Of a stretch of 33,714 nucleotides of DNA, positions 1-8,868 are shown piece by piece. A program made the position numbers and the translations under genes. Under the pieces are notes generated by a model, which saw nothing but the letters and a program-made list of their open reading frames with translations, did no database searches and had not been told where the DNA came from. Positions within the stretch are counted from its first letter, which is position 1. Each line of letters begins with the position of its first letter. Origin of the DNA: Micromonospora echinofusca (GTDB lineage Bacteria; Actinomycetota; Actinomycetes; Mycobacteriales; Micromonosporaceae); NCBI RefSeq assembly GCF_017614955.1, contig NZ_WVUH01000027.1, positions 1-33,714 on the forward strand. Reading direction: 5' to 3'.

Positions 1-224
1 GGGCGGGGCCGTCGACGGCGGCGGCGCGCAGGGCGAAACGGTTACTCGGGGGGAGAGCAGGGGTTGCCGGCGGTGGCGGACGATGTCTGCGGATCGATCG
101 ATCCTGACCGGAACGACCTGCCAATGTGACTCAGGGTGACGAATTGCGGGTCAACTGTTTCTTCTGAGTAACTTTCGTCCGAACGGTTGTGGTCCTGCTC
201 AGGGGCGGTCCGCAAGATAGGGGC
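1..224. other. left-edge non-coding region
   Basis: No convincing gene is seen before position 225. Reading frames here are GC-skewed shadows without a start plus ribosome-binding site. The last 80 bases are clearly less GC-rich than the surroundings (around 140-185, with runs such as caactgtttcttctgagtaa), as expected for the promoter region of the following gene, but I cannot point to convincing -35/-10 boxes. Confidence 0.5.
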
Positions 225-1991
225 GTGTCCGGCCGCCATCGCATGCATAGGGGTACCCGAGGAGCAGGCGCCGTCGCAGCAGCGACGGCGCTCGTTGTCG
301 TCCTCGCGGGAGCATGGTTCGGATACCAGCGCCTCGTGCAGCCGGCCTGCTCCGGTCAGGTCCAGCTCACCGTGGCCGCCGCCCCGGAGATCGCGCCGGC
401 CGTGCAGGCCGCCGCCGCCCAGTGGTCGGCCGACGGGGCCGCCGTCGACGGGGTGTGCGTCGCGGTGGACGTCACCGACTCCGACCCGGTCGACGTGGCC
501 GCCGTGGTGGCCGCCCGGCACGGCGCCGTCCTGGCCGGGGTCGGCCAGGCCAGTGGTACGGCGGTCGCCCCGGACGTCTGGCTGCCCGACTCGTCCACCT
601 GGCTGCTGCGGCTCAGGAGCGGCGGGGCGACGGCGTTCGCGCCGACCAACGGCGCGTCCGTGGCCCGCAGCCCGGTGGTGGTCGCCATGCCGGAGCCGGT
701 CGCCACCCGGGCCGGCTGGCCGGACAAGAAACTGACCTGGGCCGACCTGCTGCGGGACGTGACCACCGGGACCGGGCTGCGGACCGGCATCGTCGAGCCG
801 ACCCGGGACGCGGCCGGGCTGGCCGGTCTGCTCGCCCTGGCCGGCGCGGCCAGCGCCTCCGGTGGGGACGCGCAGCAGGCCACCACCGGTGCGTTACGCG
901 CTCTGGCCACCGGCCGGTCCGCCCTGCGTCAGGACCTGCTCGCCCGGTTCCCCCGGGCCGACGACGCCGCGTCCATCGCCGGCTCGCTGAGCGCCGCGCC
1001 GCTCTCCGAAGAGGACGTCATCGCGTACAACGCGAAGCAGCCCCCGATCCCGCTGGCCGCCCTCTACCTGGAGCCGGCGCCCCTGGCGCTGGACTACCCG
1101 TACGCGGTGCTGCCCGGCATCGAACCGGCCAAGGCCGCCGCCGCCGACGGGCTGTTCGCCGTGCTCAACACCGCCCAGTTCCGCAACCGGCTCGCCGGTC
1201 AGGGGCTGCGGGCACCGGACGGTGGTTGGGGGGAGGGCTTCCAGGCCCCGCAGGGCGCGCCCGGCCCGGGCGGCGCCGCCAGTCCGGCGGCGTCGGCGTC
1301 CTCCGGTGGCAAGGCGGCCGGATCCCCCGACCCGGCCGCTCTGGAGAAGGTCGTCTCCAGTTGGTCCATCGCCACCCAGTCCGGGCGGATGCTCGCGGTC
1401 ATCGACGTCTCCGGGTCGATGAAGGAGCTGGTACCCACCGCCGGCAACGCCACCCGGGAACAGGTGACGGTGGCGGCGGCCCGGCGCGGGTTGGCCCTGT
1501 TCGACGACTCCTGGGCACTCGGCCTCTGGGTCTTCTCCACCGAGATGGTGGGCAGCCGCGACTACCGGGAACTGGTGCCGATCGGTCCGCTGTCCAGTCA
1601 GCGGAGCCGGTTGGAGGCCGCCCTGGGCACGGTCGCCCCGAAACCGAACGGGGACACCGGCCTCTACGACACGGTGCTCGCCGCGTACCGGACGGTGCAG
1701 GAGAACTGGGAGCCCGGCCGGGTCAACTCGATCGTGCTGTTCACCGACGGCAAGAACGAGGACGACAACGGGATCACCCAGCAGAAGCTTCTCAGCGAGC
1801 TGAAGCGGATCAACGACCCGGAGCGGCCGATCCAGCTGGTCATCATCGGTATCGGGGGCGGGACCAGTCAGGCCGAGCTGGAGTCGATCACGAAGGTCAC
1901 CGGCGGCGGGGTCTTCATCACCGAGGATCCCACCGGGATCGGCGACATCTTCCTCAAGGCGATCGCGTTGCGCCCCAACGCGCCGCGCTGA
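225..1991 (+). CDS. substrate-binding and VWA domain protein, membrane anchored or secreted
   Basis: About 588 aa. An N-terminal basic stretch is followed by a hydrophobic helix (about residues 13-32), so the protein is exported or anchored. Residues about 40-325 resemble a periplasmic solute-binding fold; a Pro/Gly/Ala/Ser linker (about 345-375) leads to a C-terminal von Willebrand factor A domain. The MIDAS motif DVSGSM is present (Asp394, Ser396, Ser398), with the later TGLYDT and FTDGKN elements supplying the remaining metal ligands, so divalent-metal-dependent protein binding outside the cell is likely. GTG at 225 is preferred because gatagggg precedes it; GTG at 189 is in frame but has no ribosome-binding site. 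Fused SBP-VWA proteins are common in actinomycetes; the ligand is unknown. It is monocistronic, followed by a 250-bp gap. Confidence 0.85.
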   Translation: MSGRHRMHRGTRGAGAVAAATALVVVLAGAWFGYQRLVQPACSGQVQLTVAAAPEIAPAVQAAAAQWSADGAAVDGVCVAVDVTDSDPVDVAAVVAARHGAVLAGVGQASGTAVAPDVWLPDSSTWLLRLRSGGATAFAPTNGASVARSPVVVAMPEPVATRAGWPDKKLTWADLLRDVTTGTGLRTGIVEPTRDAAGLAGLLALAGAASASGGDAQQATTGALRALATGRSALRQDLLARFPRADDAASIAGSLSAAPLSEEDVIAYNAKQPPIPLAALYLEPAPLALDYPYAVLPGIEPAKAAAADGLFAVLNTAQFRNRLAGQGLRAPDGGWGEGFQAPQGAPGPGGAASPAASASSGGKAAGSPDPAALEKVVSSWSIATQSGRMLAVIDVSGSMKELVPTAGNATREQVTVAAARRGLALFDDSWALGLWVFSTEMVGSRDYRELVPIGPLSSQRSRLEAALGTVAPKPNGDTGLYDTVLAAYRTVQENWEPGRVNSIVLFTDGKNEDDNGITQQKLLSELKRINDPERPIQLVIIGIGGGTSQAELESITKVTGGGVFITEDPTGIGDIFLKAIALRPNAPR

Positions 1992-2243
1992 GCCGGTGCC
2001 ACCGTCGGTGGGCGGACCGGTGCCCGGAACCGCCGGGTGACCGGTGGTCCACCGGAAGCCGGGTGCAGGTTCCGTCACCTCCGGTGACGAATGAATACGG
2101 GGTGGCGGAAAAGTGACGGTAATCCGTCCGAAGTACGCTGCGGCGATAATGCGTACGACAAGATGTCGGGGTGCCCGGGACCACGGACCGCACGGCGGGA
2201 TCCGGTAGCCGGTCACGGCACACCTGAGCGAGTGGAGGGGCCG
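1992..2243. other. intergenic region with two inverted repeats
   Basis: This gap holds two perfect dyads. CCGGTGG-T-CCACCGG at 2041-2055 has almost no loop and looks like a protein-binding site rather than a terminator. CGTCACC-TCC-GGTGACG at 2073-2089 could form a small hairpin. A GATAAT at 2145-2150 could be a -10 box for the downstream sugar transferase gene but has no clear -35 partner. No coding sequence is supported. Confidence 0.45.
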
Positions 2244-3728
2244 GTGACCTCGGCGACCGTGTTGAGCCCCACGCGGACGCCCCGGGCGTCCGCTCCGGGG
2301 CTGTCGGCCACTACGGCCCGCCTCCGGCAGCGTGCCTACCTGCGTGGCCTGCTGGTGCTCGACACGGCCGTGCTGGTGCTGGCGGTCCTGGTCGGGTACG
2401 TCGCCCGGTTCGGTGGTGACGAGCCGATCGGCTCGGACATCCCCTACTTCCTGGTGGCGCCCGGCCTGGTGCTGGCCTGGCTGGTCTCGCTCAAGGCGCT
2501 GCGCTGCTACGACGACCGGGTGATCGGGTACGGCGCCGACGAGTACCGCCGGGTCAGCAGCGGCAGCCTCCGGTTGGCCGGTGCCATCGCCATCGCCGGT
2601 TACATCGCCGACGTGGGGGTGTCCCGGGGGTTCCTCGGCATCTCCTTCCTGGTCGGGACGATCGGCCTGGTGGTGGCCCGGTTCGCGGCCCGCAAGATGC
2701 TGCACAAGGCCCGGTACCGGGGGTACGGCTGGTCCCGTCGGGTGCTGGTGGTGGGGGACACCGCGCACGTGCTGGAGCTGGTGCACACCCTGCACCGCGA
2801 GCCGTACGCCGGCTACCAGGTGGTCGGTGCCTGCATTCCCGACGCGCTGCTCGCCCCGGTGCCGCAGCGGCTCGGCGACGTACCGGTGGTGGGCTCGTTC
2901 CGCGGCATCCCGGACGCCGCGCTGGCCGCCGGAGCGGACACCGTGGCGGTGACCGCCTCCGGTGAGTTGACCGCCACCCGGCTGCGCCGGCTCGGTTGGC
3001 AGCTGGAGGGGACCGGCATCGACCTGGTGGTCGCGCCCGCGCTGACCGACGTGGCGGGGCCGCGCATCCACACCCGTCCGGTGGCCGGGCTGCCCCTGAT
3101 CCACGTCGAGGCACCGGAGTTCCGGGGCCTCCGCAAGATCATCAAGGGTTTCTTCGACCGGGCGATCGCGCTCTTCCTGCTCACCCTGGCCCTGCCGGCG
3201 CTGGCGCTGATCGCCCTGCTGGTCAAGCTGGACAGCCGGGGGCCGGTGATCTTCCGGCAGACCCGGGTGGGGCAGGGCGGCGTCGAGTTCGGTGTCTACA
3301 AGTTCCGCACCATGGTGGTCAACGCCGACGCCCTACTGGCCGAGCTGGCCGTCCGGAACGAGACCGACGGGCTGCTGTTCAAGATGCGCGACGACCCCCG
3401 GGTGACCCGCGTCGGCCGGTTCCTGCGCAAGTGGTCGCTGGACGAGCTGCCCCAGCTCGCCAACGTACTGTTCGGGCACATGAGCCTGGTGGGCCCGCGA
3501 CCGCCGCTCCCCTCCGAGGTGGCCCGGTACGACGGTGACGTCGCCCGGCGCCTGCTGGTCAAGCCGGGCATGACCGGGCTCTGGCAGGTCAGCGGTCGTT
3601 CCGACCTGAGCTGGGAGGACGGCATCCGGCTCGACCTCTACTACGTGGAGAACTGGTCCCTCGCCTCGGACCTGACCATCCTCTGGAAGACCTTCGGTGC
3701 GGTGGTCAACAGCCGCGGAGCGTACTGA
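2244..3728 (+). CDS. polyprenyl glycosylphosphotransferase (exopolysaccharide-initiating sugar transferase)
   Basis: About 494 aa, of the bacterial sugar transferase (WcaJ/CpsE/PssY-like) family. These enzymes move a hexose-1-phosphate from a UDP-sugar to undecaprenyl phosphate in the membrane, the first step of exopolysaccharide or capsule assembly. The N-terminal third holds several transmembrane helices, followed by a Rossmann-like CoA-binding-type domain, one more membrane helix ([17 protein letters not shown]), and the catalytic C-terminus with KFRTM, DELPQL, the SLVGPRPP motif and [14 protein letters not shown]. Length agrees with the family. GTG 2244 is chosen because gtggagggg lies just upstream; the frame is open to 2091 but that extension lacks a ribosome-binding site and is of low complexity. 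No glycosyltransferases, flippase or polymerase lie nearby, so it is an orphan. A nested hairpin ends the unit. Confidence 0.92.
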   Translation: MTSATVLSPTRTPRASAPGLSATTARLRQRAYLRGLLVLDTAVLVLAVLVGYVARFGGDEPIGSDIPYFLVAPGLVLAWLVSLKALRCYDDRVIGYGADEYRRVSSGSLRLAGAIAIAGYIADVGVSRGFLGISFLVGTIGLVVARFAARKMLHKARYRGYGWSRRVLVVGDTAHVLELVHTLHREPYAGYQVVGACIPDALLAPVPQRLGDVPVVGSFRGIPDAALAAGADTVAVTASGELTATRLRRLGWQLEGTGIDLVVAPALTDVAGPRIHTRPVAGLPLIHVEAPEFRGLRKIIKGFFDRAIALFLLTLALPALALIALLVKLDSRGPVIFRQTRVGQGGVEFGVYKFRTMVVNADALLAELAVRNETDGLLFKMRDDPRVTRVGRFLRKWSLDELPQLANVLFGHMSLVGPRPPLPSEVARYDGDVARRLLVKPGMTGLWQVSGRSDLSWEDGIRLDLYYVENWSLASDLTILWKTFGAVVNSRGAY

Positions 3729-3779
3729 CCCGGCCGGTGCACACCACCCGGGCCGCCCGCGTGGCCCGGGCCGGCCGGG
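3729..3779. terminator. nested hairpin between convergent genes
   Basis: Outer arms CCCGGCCGG (3729-3737) and CCGGCCGGG (3771-3779) pair perfectly, as do inner arms CCCGGGCC (3747-3754) and GGCCCGGG (3763-3770). It lies between the sugar transferase (plus) and the phosphatase stop (minus), so it probably ends both transcripts. There is no T-run, as is usual in this GC range. Confidence 0.65.
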
Positions 3780-3787
3780 AACCCGGG

Positions 3788-4918
3788 TCAGGGCTGCGGA
3801 CCGGTCCAGTCCAGGCAGACCACCACGGCGTCGTCGTTCAGCTCGGCGGAGACGAACGCCCGCAGGTCACCCAGGAGCGAGCGGACCGCCTCCAGCGGCG
3901 CCATCGCCCCGGTCCGGCGGAGGAACCGGTCCAGGGCACTCTCGCCGTACCGGCCGGCGGCCGAGGTGGCGTCCACCACGCCGTCGCTGAGCACGAAGAG
4001 CCGGTCACCGACCTCCAGTTGGAACCGCTGTGACTCGTACTCCGTGCCGTCGAACATGCCCAGCGGGAACTGGGCGTCCAGCGGCTGTTCGATGACCTTG
4101 CCCTCGCGCAGCAGCACCAGCCGGGGCGAACCGGCGTCGACCACGGTCATCAGCCCGGTGGCCAGTTCCAACTCCATCAGCAGCACGGAGACGTGCTGCT
4201 CCCCCCGGTGGCAGGCGTAGACCGCCTGGTCCGCCAGGGTGGCCTGGTCGGCCAGGGCGAGTCCGGCCCGGCGGGCGTTGCGCAGCGCGTGGGTGGCCAG
4301 CGCGGTGAGCGCCGAGGCGGTCACCCCCTCGCCCATCCCGTTGACCGTGGACAGCCAGAGCCGGTGCCCGTCGTCGGACCAGTCGAAGCTGTCCCCGCGC
4401 ACCGCGTACGCCGGCTCCAGCTGGCCGGCCAGACTGAACGAGGGCCGGACCCGGCTCCGCCCGGGCAGCAGTTCCCACTGCATCTCGGCGGCCAGGGTCA
4501 GCCGGCGGGTACGGGCCGCCACCGTGTACCGGTCGGTCCCGGCGTCGACGCAGTTCAGTTCGTGCGCGAGCACCGTGCCGATCTCGGCCAGTTCGGCGTA
4601 CCCCTGCGGGTCGTCGGGCACCGGGGCCAGCCGCAGCACCCCCACCCGGTCGCCCCGGGCGCTCACCGGGAAGTAGCCGACCCCCTCGTGCAGCACCGGC
4701 TCCTGATGGTCGAAGCAGCGCCAGGCGGGGTGGCCGGGGGCGGTGAGGGCGTCCCCACCGGTCAGCGGCAGCAGGGCGGAGAGCCGGTAGTCGACCTGGA
4801 GCAACTCGGTGGAGGTGATCCCGTACCCGGTGTCGAGTACCACCGCCAGCCGCTCCACGAGCGCGTCGGCCGGAGACCCGGTGAGTGCCCGGCGGACCGT
4901 CGTTACCCGGTCGTACAT
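3788..4918 (-). CDS. PP2C-family SpoIIE-type serine/threonine phosphatase (divergent)
   Basis: 376 aa. Residues about 150-372 are a SpoIIE/PP2C phosphatase domain: RGDSFDW (Asp176) is the first metal motif, LFVLSDGVVDA (Asp312) and NDDAVVV (Asp362/363) are the later ones. The second core motif, normally DGMGHG or DVSGKG, reads VNGMGEG with Asn193 where a metal-coordinating Asp is expected. Residues 1-145 have no recognised sensor domain but look GAF-like in length. Such enzymes typically dephosphorylate anti-sigma-factor antagonists in partner-switching pathways; no STAS or kinase gene is nearby. ATG 4918 is preceded by a strong AGGGGAG. It is divergent from a MarR gene with 58 bp between them. 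Either a catalytically altered phosphatase or a regulatory pseudo-enzyme is possible. Confidence 0.85.
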   Translation of the reverse strand: MYDRVTTVRRALTGSPADALVERLAVVLDTGYGITSTELLQVDYRLSALLPLTGGDALTAPGHPAWRCFDHQEPVLHEGVGYFPVSARGDRVGVLRLAPVPDDPQGYAELAEIGTVLAHELNCVDAGTDRYTVAARTRRLTLAAEMQWELLPGRSRVRPSFSLAGQLEPAYAVRGDSFDWSDDGHRLWLSTVNGMGEGVTASALTALATHALRNARRAGLALADQATLADQAVYACHRGEQHVSVLLMELELATGLMTVVDAGSPRLVLLREGKVIEQPLDAQFPLGMFDGTEYESQRFQLEVGDRLFVLSDGVVDATSAAGRYGESALDRFLRRTGAMAPLEAVRSLLGDLRAFVSAELNDDAVVVCLDWTGPQP

Positions 4919-4932
4919 CTCATCTCCCCTTG

Positions 4933-4950
4933 GCAGGCCCGGCGACCTGC
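4933..4950. promoter_or_regulatory. dyad in phosphatase/MarR divergent gap
   Basis: GCAGG-N8-CCTGC lies in the 58-bp gap between the divergent phosphatase and MarR genes. Size and position fit an operator for the neighbouring MarR protein, which would control both genes. This is inference from symmetry and position only. Confidence 0.35.
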
Positions 4951-4976
4951 GGTAGCGAGGTAGTCTCGGGCGCACC

Positions 4977-5633
4977 ATGGCCAGAGAAAATGGTCCAGGC
5001 GGACCGGATCCGAGTATGGCCGCTGCGCTCGACGGCGTGGCGGGCGCCCTGCTGGCTGTCTGGGACGCGGCCCGGGAACACGCCACCAGCAGGCTGTCCG
5101 GCTCCCAACTGCGGGCGGTGATGACCGTCGAGCAGCAGGACGGGATCAACCTGCGCCGACTCGCCCAGTCCCTCGGCATGCTGCTCTCGTCGGCCAGTCG
5201 GCTCTGCGACCGGTTGGTCGCCGCCGGCATGCTGGAACGCGAGCCGGGCCGGACCGACCGGCGCGAGATCTCTTTGCATCTCACCGAGGCGGCCCGGGAA
5301 CTCCTGCGGGAGCAGCGGGCGGAGCGGCGCCGACGGTTGACCGAGGTGCTCCGGGCGATGAGTCCGGAGGGACAGCAGGCGCTGCTGCGCGGGCTGTCCG
5401 AATTCGACGAGGTCGCCCGGGAGATCGCGGAGCCGGCGGCCCCGCTCGACCCGGCCGCCGACCCGTACCCGTCCGACACCGAGCCGCTGCCGCTCGACCC
5501 GGCCGCCGAGCCGGCCGGCCCGGCTGTCCCGGTCGGCGGGTTCGGTGACGTCCCCGAGCAGCTCCCACGGCGTCCGGTGCGGCGCCGCCCGGCCCGCCCG
5601 GCCGACCCGACCGCGACCGTCCGGTCGGCCTGA
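4977..5633 (+). CDS. MarR-family transcriptional regulator with Pro-rich tail
   Basis: 218 aa. Residues about 15-135 form a MarR-type winged helix: a dimerisation helix, then LRRLAQSLGM and SSASRLCDRLVAAG as the helix-turn-helix, then a wing with EREPGRTDRREISLHLT and the C-terminal dimerisation helix. The last 75 residues are an acidic then Arg/Pro-rich disordered tail (DPAADP, DPAAEP, ending RRRPARPADP), longer than the usual MarR length of about 150 aa. No clear Shine-Dalgarno precedes ATG 4977 (tagtctcgggcgcacc), so a leaderless or weakly initiated transcript is possible. It is divergent from one SpoIIE-type phosphatase and convergent with a second, so it may regulate this signalling group. 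Confidence 0.82.
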   Translation: MARENGPGGPDPSMAAALDGVAGALLAVWDAAREHATSRLSGSQLRAVMTVEQQDGINLRRLAQSLGMLLSSASRLCDRLVAAGMLEREPGRTDRREISLHLTEAARELLREQRAERRRRLTEVLRAMSPEGQQALLRGLSEFDEVAREIAEPAAPLDPAADPYPSDTEPLPLDPAAEPAGPAVPVGGFGDVPEQLPRRPVRRRPARPADPTATVRSA

Positions 5634-5662
5634 GAACGCCCGGGACCGGCTGGCACCGGCCC

Positions 5663-5696
5663 GGTTCCGCAGTCGGCCGGGTTCCGCAGTCGGTGC
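5663..5696. repeat. 17-bp tandem duplication
   Basis: GGTTCCGCAGTCGG occurs twice at a 17-bp period (5663-5676 and 5680-5693) in the convergent gap between the MarR gene and the second phosphatase. No hairpin with a good stem is obvious in the gap. Confidence 0.7.
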
Positions 5697-5728
5697 CGCC
5701 GTCGGCCGGTCCGCCGCAGCCGCGCCGC

Positions 5729-7303
5729 TCAGCCGGTCCGGCTCGCGGGTCGGATCGCCAGCATCGCGATGTCGTCGTGGGCCTGACCGCCCAGCCAACC
5801 GTCGAACCGGTGCAGCAGGTGGTCCACCAATGCTTCGGGTGGCAGGCCGGCACCTGAGGCCAGGGCCCGACGGAGCCGCCGTCCGCCGTACCGGTCGGTG
5901 CCGTCGGGGCCGCCCCGGGCCTCGGTCATCCCGTCCGTGTACGCCAGCAGCAGGTCACCCGGCGCGAGCCGGATCCCGGTCTCGGCGAACCGGGCCGTGG
6001 CGAACGCGCCGACCGGCATCCCGCCCACCGGTACCCGGTCGATCGTTCCGTCGGCCCGGGCCACCAGCGGTGCGGGATGCCCGCCCCCGGCGATCCGCAG
6101 CAGCAGACCGCCACCGGTGGTGGTCCGCATCTCACCCAGGAGCAGGGTGGTGAACCGGCTGCGCCGGGCGGCGTCCGGTGCGTCGAACAGCGCCCGGTTG
6201 AGCAGGTGCAGCAGGGCGCGCGGGCGTTGCTCGACCAGCCGCAGGGTACGCAACGACTGGCGGACCTGGCCGGTGAGCACCGCCGCCTCCACCCCGCGAC
6301 CGCTGACGTCCCCGAGGGCGAACACACCGCCGGGCCCGGTGGGGAGGACCTCGTAGAAGTCGCCGCCGATGCGCAGGCCGTCCCCGGCAGCCCGGTACCC
6401 GCCGGCGAGTTCGACGCCGGCGAGGCGCGGCAGCGTCGGCGGGAGCAGGCTGCGGTGCAGGACCCGGGCCAGGTGGGCCTGCTGCCCGTAGAGTTCGGCG
6501 GTGGCCAGGGCCGCCCCCGCCCGGCTGGCGAACCGGTGCACCAGGTCGGTGTCCCGGTCGGTGAACCCCGGACGGTCGGCCCGGCGTACCACCACGAGGA
6601 CCCCTGCGACCGCGCCGGCACCGGGCATCGGCACGGTCAGCAGCGCACCCGGCCGCCCGAACGTCGCCGGCAGGAGTGCGACCAGGCCCGCCGGTTCCGT
6701 CGTGGTCCGCCGGTCGACCCGGCCCGGCTCCCCGTGCAGGGCCCGGACCAGCCCGGGTACGGCGGTCGGGGGCAGCGTGGCCAGCGGACCGCTGACCGGC
6801 GCGTCGTCGTCCCGGGTGTACCGCAGCCAGCCGGGCTCTCCGGTGCCGCTGACCACGGGCTGGTGCACCACGATGGCGGCGTCGGCGAGATGGGGGACCG
6901 GCAGGGTGACCGCCTCGGCGAGGGTGCGTCCGTGGTGCAGGGACAGTCCGAGCCGGTGGTCCGCCTCGGCCAGGAAGATGGTCCGGGCCTGTTCGGCGCG
7001 GAGCGCGTCGGCACCGGCCTGCTCCCCGGTGACGTCCCGGACGTACCAGGCGGACCGCCCGTCGGAGAGCTGCTGGTACCGGCCGCTCAGATGCCGCCCG
7101 TGGTGCTCGGCCGTGAAGGTCGGGGTGCCCCCGGCGACGGCCCGGGCGAGTGCCGCCACCGCACACTGCCGCAGCGGCGCGCCGACGGTGACCTCGGGCA
7201 GCAGGACCCGGGCGCAGGCGTTGACCAGGGTGACCCGGCCGGTGGGGTCGGTGACGACGATCCCGTCGCGGAACGCGTCGAGCAGTTCGTGGGTTGCGGT
7301 CAC
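5729..7303 (-). CDS. PAS-GAF-PP2C (SpoIIE-type) phosphatase
   Basis: About 524 aa. An N-terminal PAS domain (about 5-95, [18 protein letters not shown]) is followed by a GAF domain (about 105-275) and a full SpoIIE/PP2C phosphatase domain (about 290-520). All metal motifs are canonical: IGGDFYE (Asp315), GDVSGRG (Asp332), YTDGMTE (Asp457) and HDDIAML (Asp510/511), in contrast with the neighbouring phosphatase. RsbU/RsbP-like enzymes of this layout turn an environmental or ligand signal into dephosphorylation of an anti-anti-sigma factor. GTG 7303 places the start just before the PAS domain, but its ribosome-binding site is weak; in-frame GTG codons at 7342 and 7357 near a gaggag are alternatives. 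The downstream MarR gene is convergent. Confidence 0.88.
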   Translation of the reverse strand: MTATHELLDAFRDGIVVTDPTGRVTLVNACARVLLPEVTVGAPLRQCAVAALARAVAGGTPTFTAEHHGRHLSGRYQQLSDGRSAWYVRDVTGEQAGADALRAEQARTIFLAEADHRLGLSLHHGRTLAEAVTLPVPHLADAAIVVHQPVVSGTGEPGWLRYTRDDDAPVSGPLATLPPTAVPGLVRALHGEPGRVDRRTTTEPAGLVALLPATFGRPGALLTVPMPGAGAVAGVLVVVRRADRPGFTDRDTDLVHRFASRAGAALATAELYGQQAHLARVLHRSLLPPTLPRLAGVELAGGYRAAGDGLRIGGDFYEVLPTGPGGVFALGDVSGRGVEAAVLTGQVRQSLRTLRLVEQRPRALLHLLNRALFDAPDAARRSRFTTLLLGEMRTTTGGGLLLRIAGGGHPAPLVARADGTIDRVPVGGMPVGAFATARFAETGIRLAPGDLLLAYTDGMTEARGGPDGTDRYGGRRLRRALASGAGLPPEALVDHLLHRFDGWLGGQAHDDIAMLAIRPASRTG

Positions 7304-7371
7304 CGCCGGTGACCGGGAACCCGGGTCCGCTGACCTGTACACATGCCTGGGTGACACTCCTCGGACCGCCT

Positions 7372-7389
7372 GCTTGCCTGACGGCAAGC
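7372..7389. promoter_or_regulatory. short inverted repeat upstream of PAS-GAF phosphatase
   Basis: GCTTGCC-TGAC-GGCAAGC is a perfect 7-bp inverted repeat about 70 bp upstream of the phosphatase start. It could be an operator or a 5' leader hairpin. No partner regulator can be named. Confidence 0.35.
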
Positions 7390-7453
7390 GTACCGAGCGG
7401 TACCGGTCCCGCCCATCGCGCCGAACCGGGCACGCCCGCGTGCCCGTGCCGGT

Positions 7454-7522
7454 CGACCCGTGCGTCCGGCGGTTCGACCCGTACGTCCGGTGTCGCGCCG
7501 ACCCGTGCCCCCGGTGTCGCGT
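7454..7522. repeat. three degenerate copies of a 21-24 bp repeat
   Basis: Three head-to-tail units start with CGACCCGT: 7454-7474, 7475-7498 and 7499-7522. The second and third differ at few positions and both contain CCGGTGTCGCG. The array runs up to the stop codon of the ROK regulator and occupies the gap to the phosphatase gene. Confidence 0.75.
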
Positions 7523-8793
7523 CAGGCCGTGCCGGCCAGCCAGTCCGCCGGTTCCTCGACCACCCGGCGGACCACCGAACCGGCGGCGCCGACCACCGCC
7601 GCGTCGGCACCGAGCAGGGCGGCCCGGACCGTGACCGGGGACCAGGTGGCGGTGAGCACCCGACCGGTGATCTCCGCCTCGACCGGTGGCCGCAGCCACC
7701 GGGTCAGCGGCGCGTAGGCGCCCCCGAGGATGACGGTCTCGATGTCGAGCAGGTTGACGACCCCGGCCACGGTGACCCCGAGGGCGGTGCCGGCCTCGGC
7801 CAACGCCCGGCAGGTCGCCGGGTCCCCGGCCTCGGCGAGCCGGGTCAGCCGGGCGACCGCCGCACCGGCCGGCAGGTCGGTCCGACCCAGGCCGGCACCG
7901 GCCATGATCGCCTCCAGGCCGGCGTACGGCTCCAGGCAGCCCCGCGCGCCGCAGCGGCACGGCCGGCCGCCCGGTTCGACGGCGAGGTGCCCGATCTCGC
8001 CGCTGAAGCCGCGCGCCCCCCGGAACAGGGCGCCGTCCAGCACGATGCCGGCACCGATGCCGATCTCACCGGAGATGTGCACGAAACTGCGCGGGCCGGC
8101 CGGGGCGGCGTGCAACTCGCCCAGGGCGGCCAGGTTCGCCTCGTTCTCCACCACGAGGGAGGCGCCCGCCGGGCTGTCGATGCCCGGGTGTCCGGCGAGG
8201 ACGGCGGGCACGTCCACGTCCCGCCAGCCCAGGTTCGGCGCGAGTCGGACGAGCCCCGCACCGCTGACCAGTCCGGGTACCGCGAGGACCGTGCCGGCGA
8301 CGGTGAGGCCCTGGTGGGCCGCCTCGGTCCGGGCCGCCACCGCGAGGTCGGCGATCCGGGTCAGGGCGGTGGTCGGGCTGACCGTGCGCAGGTCGATCCG
8401 GTGCACGGCGTGGTGCCGTACCGTGCCGGTCAGGTCGATCAGGCAGGTGGCCAGGTAGTCCACGTTGATCTCCAGGCCGAGCCCGGCCGGGCCGTGGTCG
8501 GCGAGGACGAGCCCCTGTGCGGGGCGCCCGGCCCCGGTGCGGGGGGCCGGCGAGACCTCGGCGAGCAGGTGACCGGCGAGCAGGTCGTCGACGAGGGCGG
8601 AGACGGTGGCCCGGGTGAGCCCGGTGGTGGTGGCCACCTCGGCCCGGGACGGCGGGTGCGGCGCGTCGGCTATGTGCCGCAGCACCAGGGCGAGGTTGTG
8701 GGTACGCAGGCTGGCCTGCCGGGCCGGGTGCCCACCCCGGACGTCGGCGGCGGCCGGTCGGCGCCGGCCGGGTTCGCTACGGGACTGCTGCAC
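7522..8793 (-). CDS. ROK-family transcriptional repressor, probable xylose regulator
   Basis: 423 aa. Residues about 28-85 form a winged helix ([24 protein letters not shown]). The rest is a ROK sugar-kinase-like domain with the zinc-binding signature around [10 protein letters not shown] and the ROK motifs ([25 protein letters not shown]). The length matches NagC/XylR-type repressors (about 400 aa). It is divergent from xylA with 75 bp between start codons, the usual arrangement for XylR repressors released by xylose, so regulation of xylAB and of itself is inferred. The start is GTG 8793, with AAGG close upstream. An in-frame extension of the xylA frame runs antisense across this gene and is not real. 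Confidence 0.88.
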   Translation of the reverse strand: MQQSRSEPGRRRPAAADVRGGHPARQASLRTHNLALVLRHIADAPHPPSRAEVATTTGLTRATVSALVDDLLAGHLLAEVSPAPRTGAGRPAQGLVLADHGPAGLGLEINVDYLATCLIDLTGTVRHHAVHRIDLRTVSPTTALTRIADLAVAARTEAAHQGLTVAGTVLAVPGLVSGAGLVRLAPNLGWRDVDVPAVLAGHPGIDSPAGASLVVENEANLAALGELHAAPAGPRSFVHISGEIGIGAGIVLDGALFRGARGFSGEIGHLAVEPGGRPCRCGARGCLEPYAGLEAIMAGAGLGRTDLPAGAAVARLTRLAEAGDPATCRALAEAGTALGVTVAGVVNLLDIETVILGGAYAPLTRWLRPPVEAEITGRVLTATWSPVTVRAALLGADAAVVGAAGSVVRRVVEEPADWLAGTA

Positions 8794-8797
8794 GGCC

Positions 8798-8826
8798 TTG
8801 ACAGTGTCACACTCCGACCAAATAAT
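8798..8826 (+). promoter_or_regulatory. xylA promoter with palindrome in the spacer
   Basis: TTGACA at 8798-8803 is a perfect -35 box, and AATAAT at 8821-8826 matches 5 of 6 bases of the -10 box at the optimal 17-bp spacing. The spacer contains the palindrome AGTGT-C-ACACT (8803-8813), and an AT-rich stretch (to about 8850) follows the -10. The two sites are good candidates for binding by the divergent ROK repressor. The -35 begins only 5 bp from the ROK start codon. Confidence 0.7.
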
Positions 8827-8868
8827 TCAACCGATAAACAAATCGTGGACGTTTCCTGGAGGTCACCG

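Noticed and set aside
42..521. Minus-strand frame at the left end, rich in Gly/His/Arg
   Set aside because: No start site or domain; it overlaps the VWA protein gene and its promoter region.
894..3104. Long minus-strand frame across the VWA and sugar transferase genes
   Set aside because: Composition is a GC-skew shadow; both plus-strand genes have clear domains and ribosome-binding sites.
7294..8868. In-frame upstream extension of xylA
   Set aside because: It runs antisense through the ROK regulator, and the true xylA start at 8869 has a ribosome-binding site and family-typical length.
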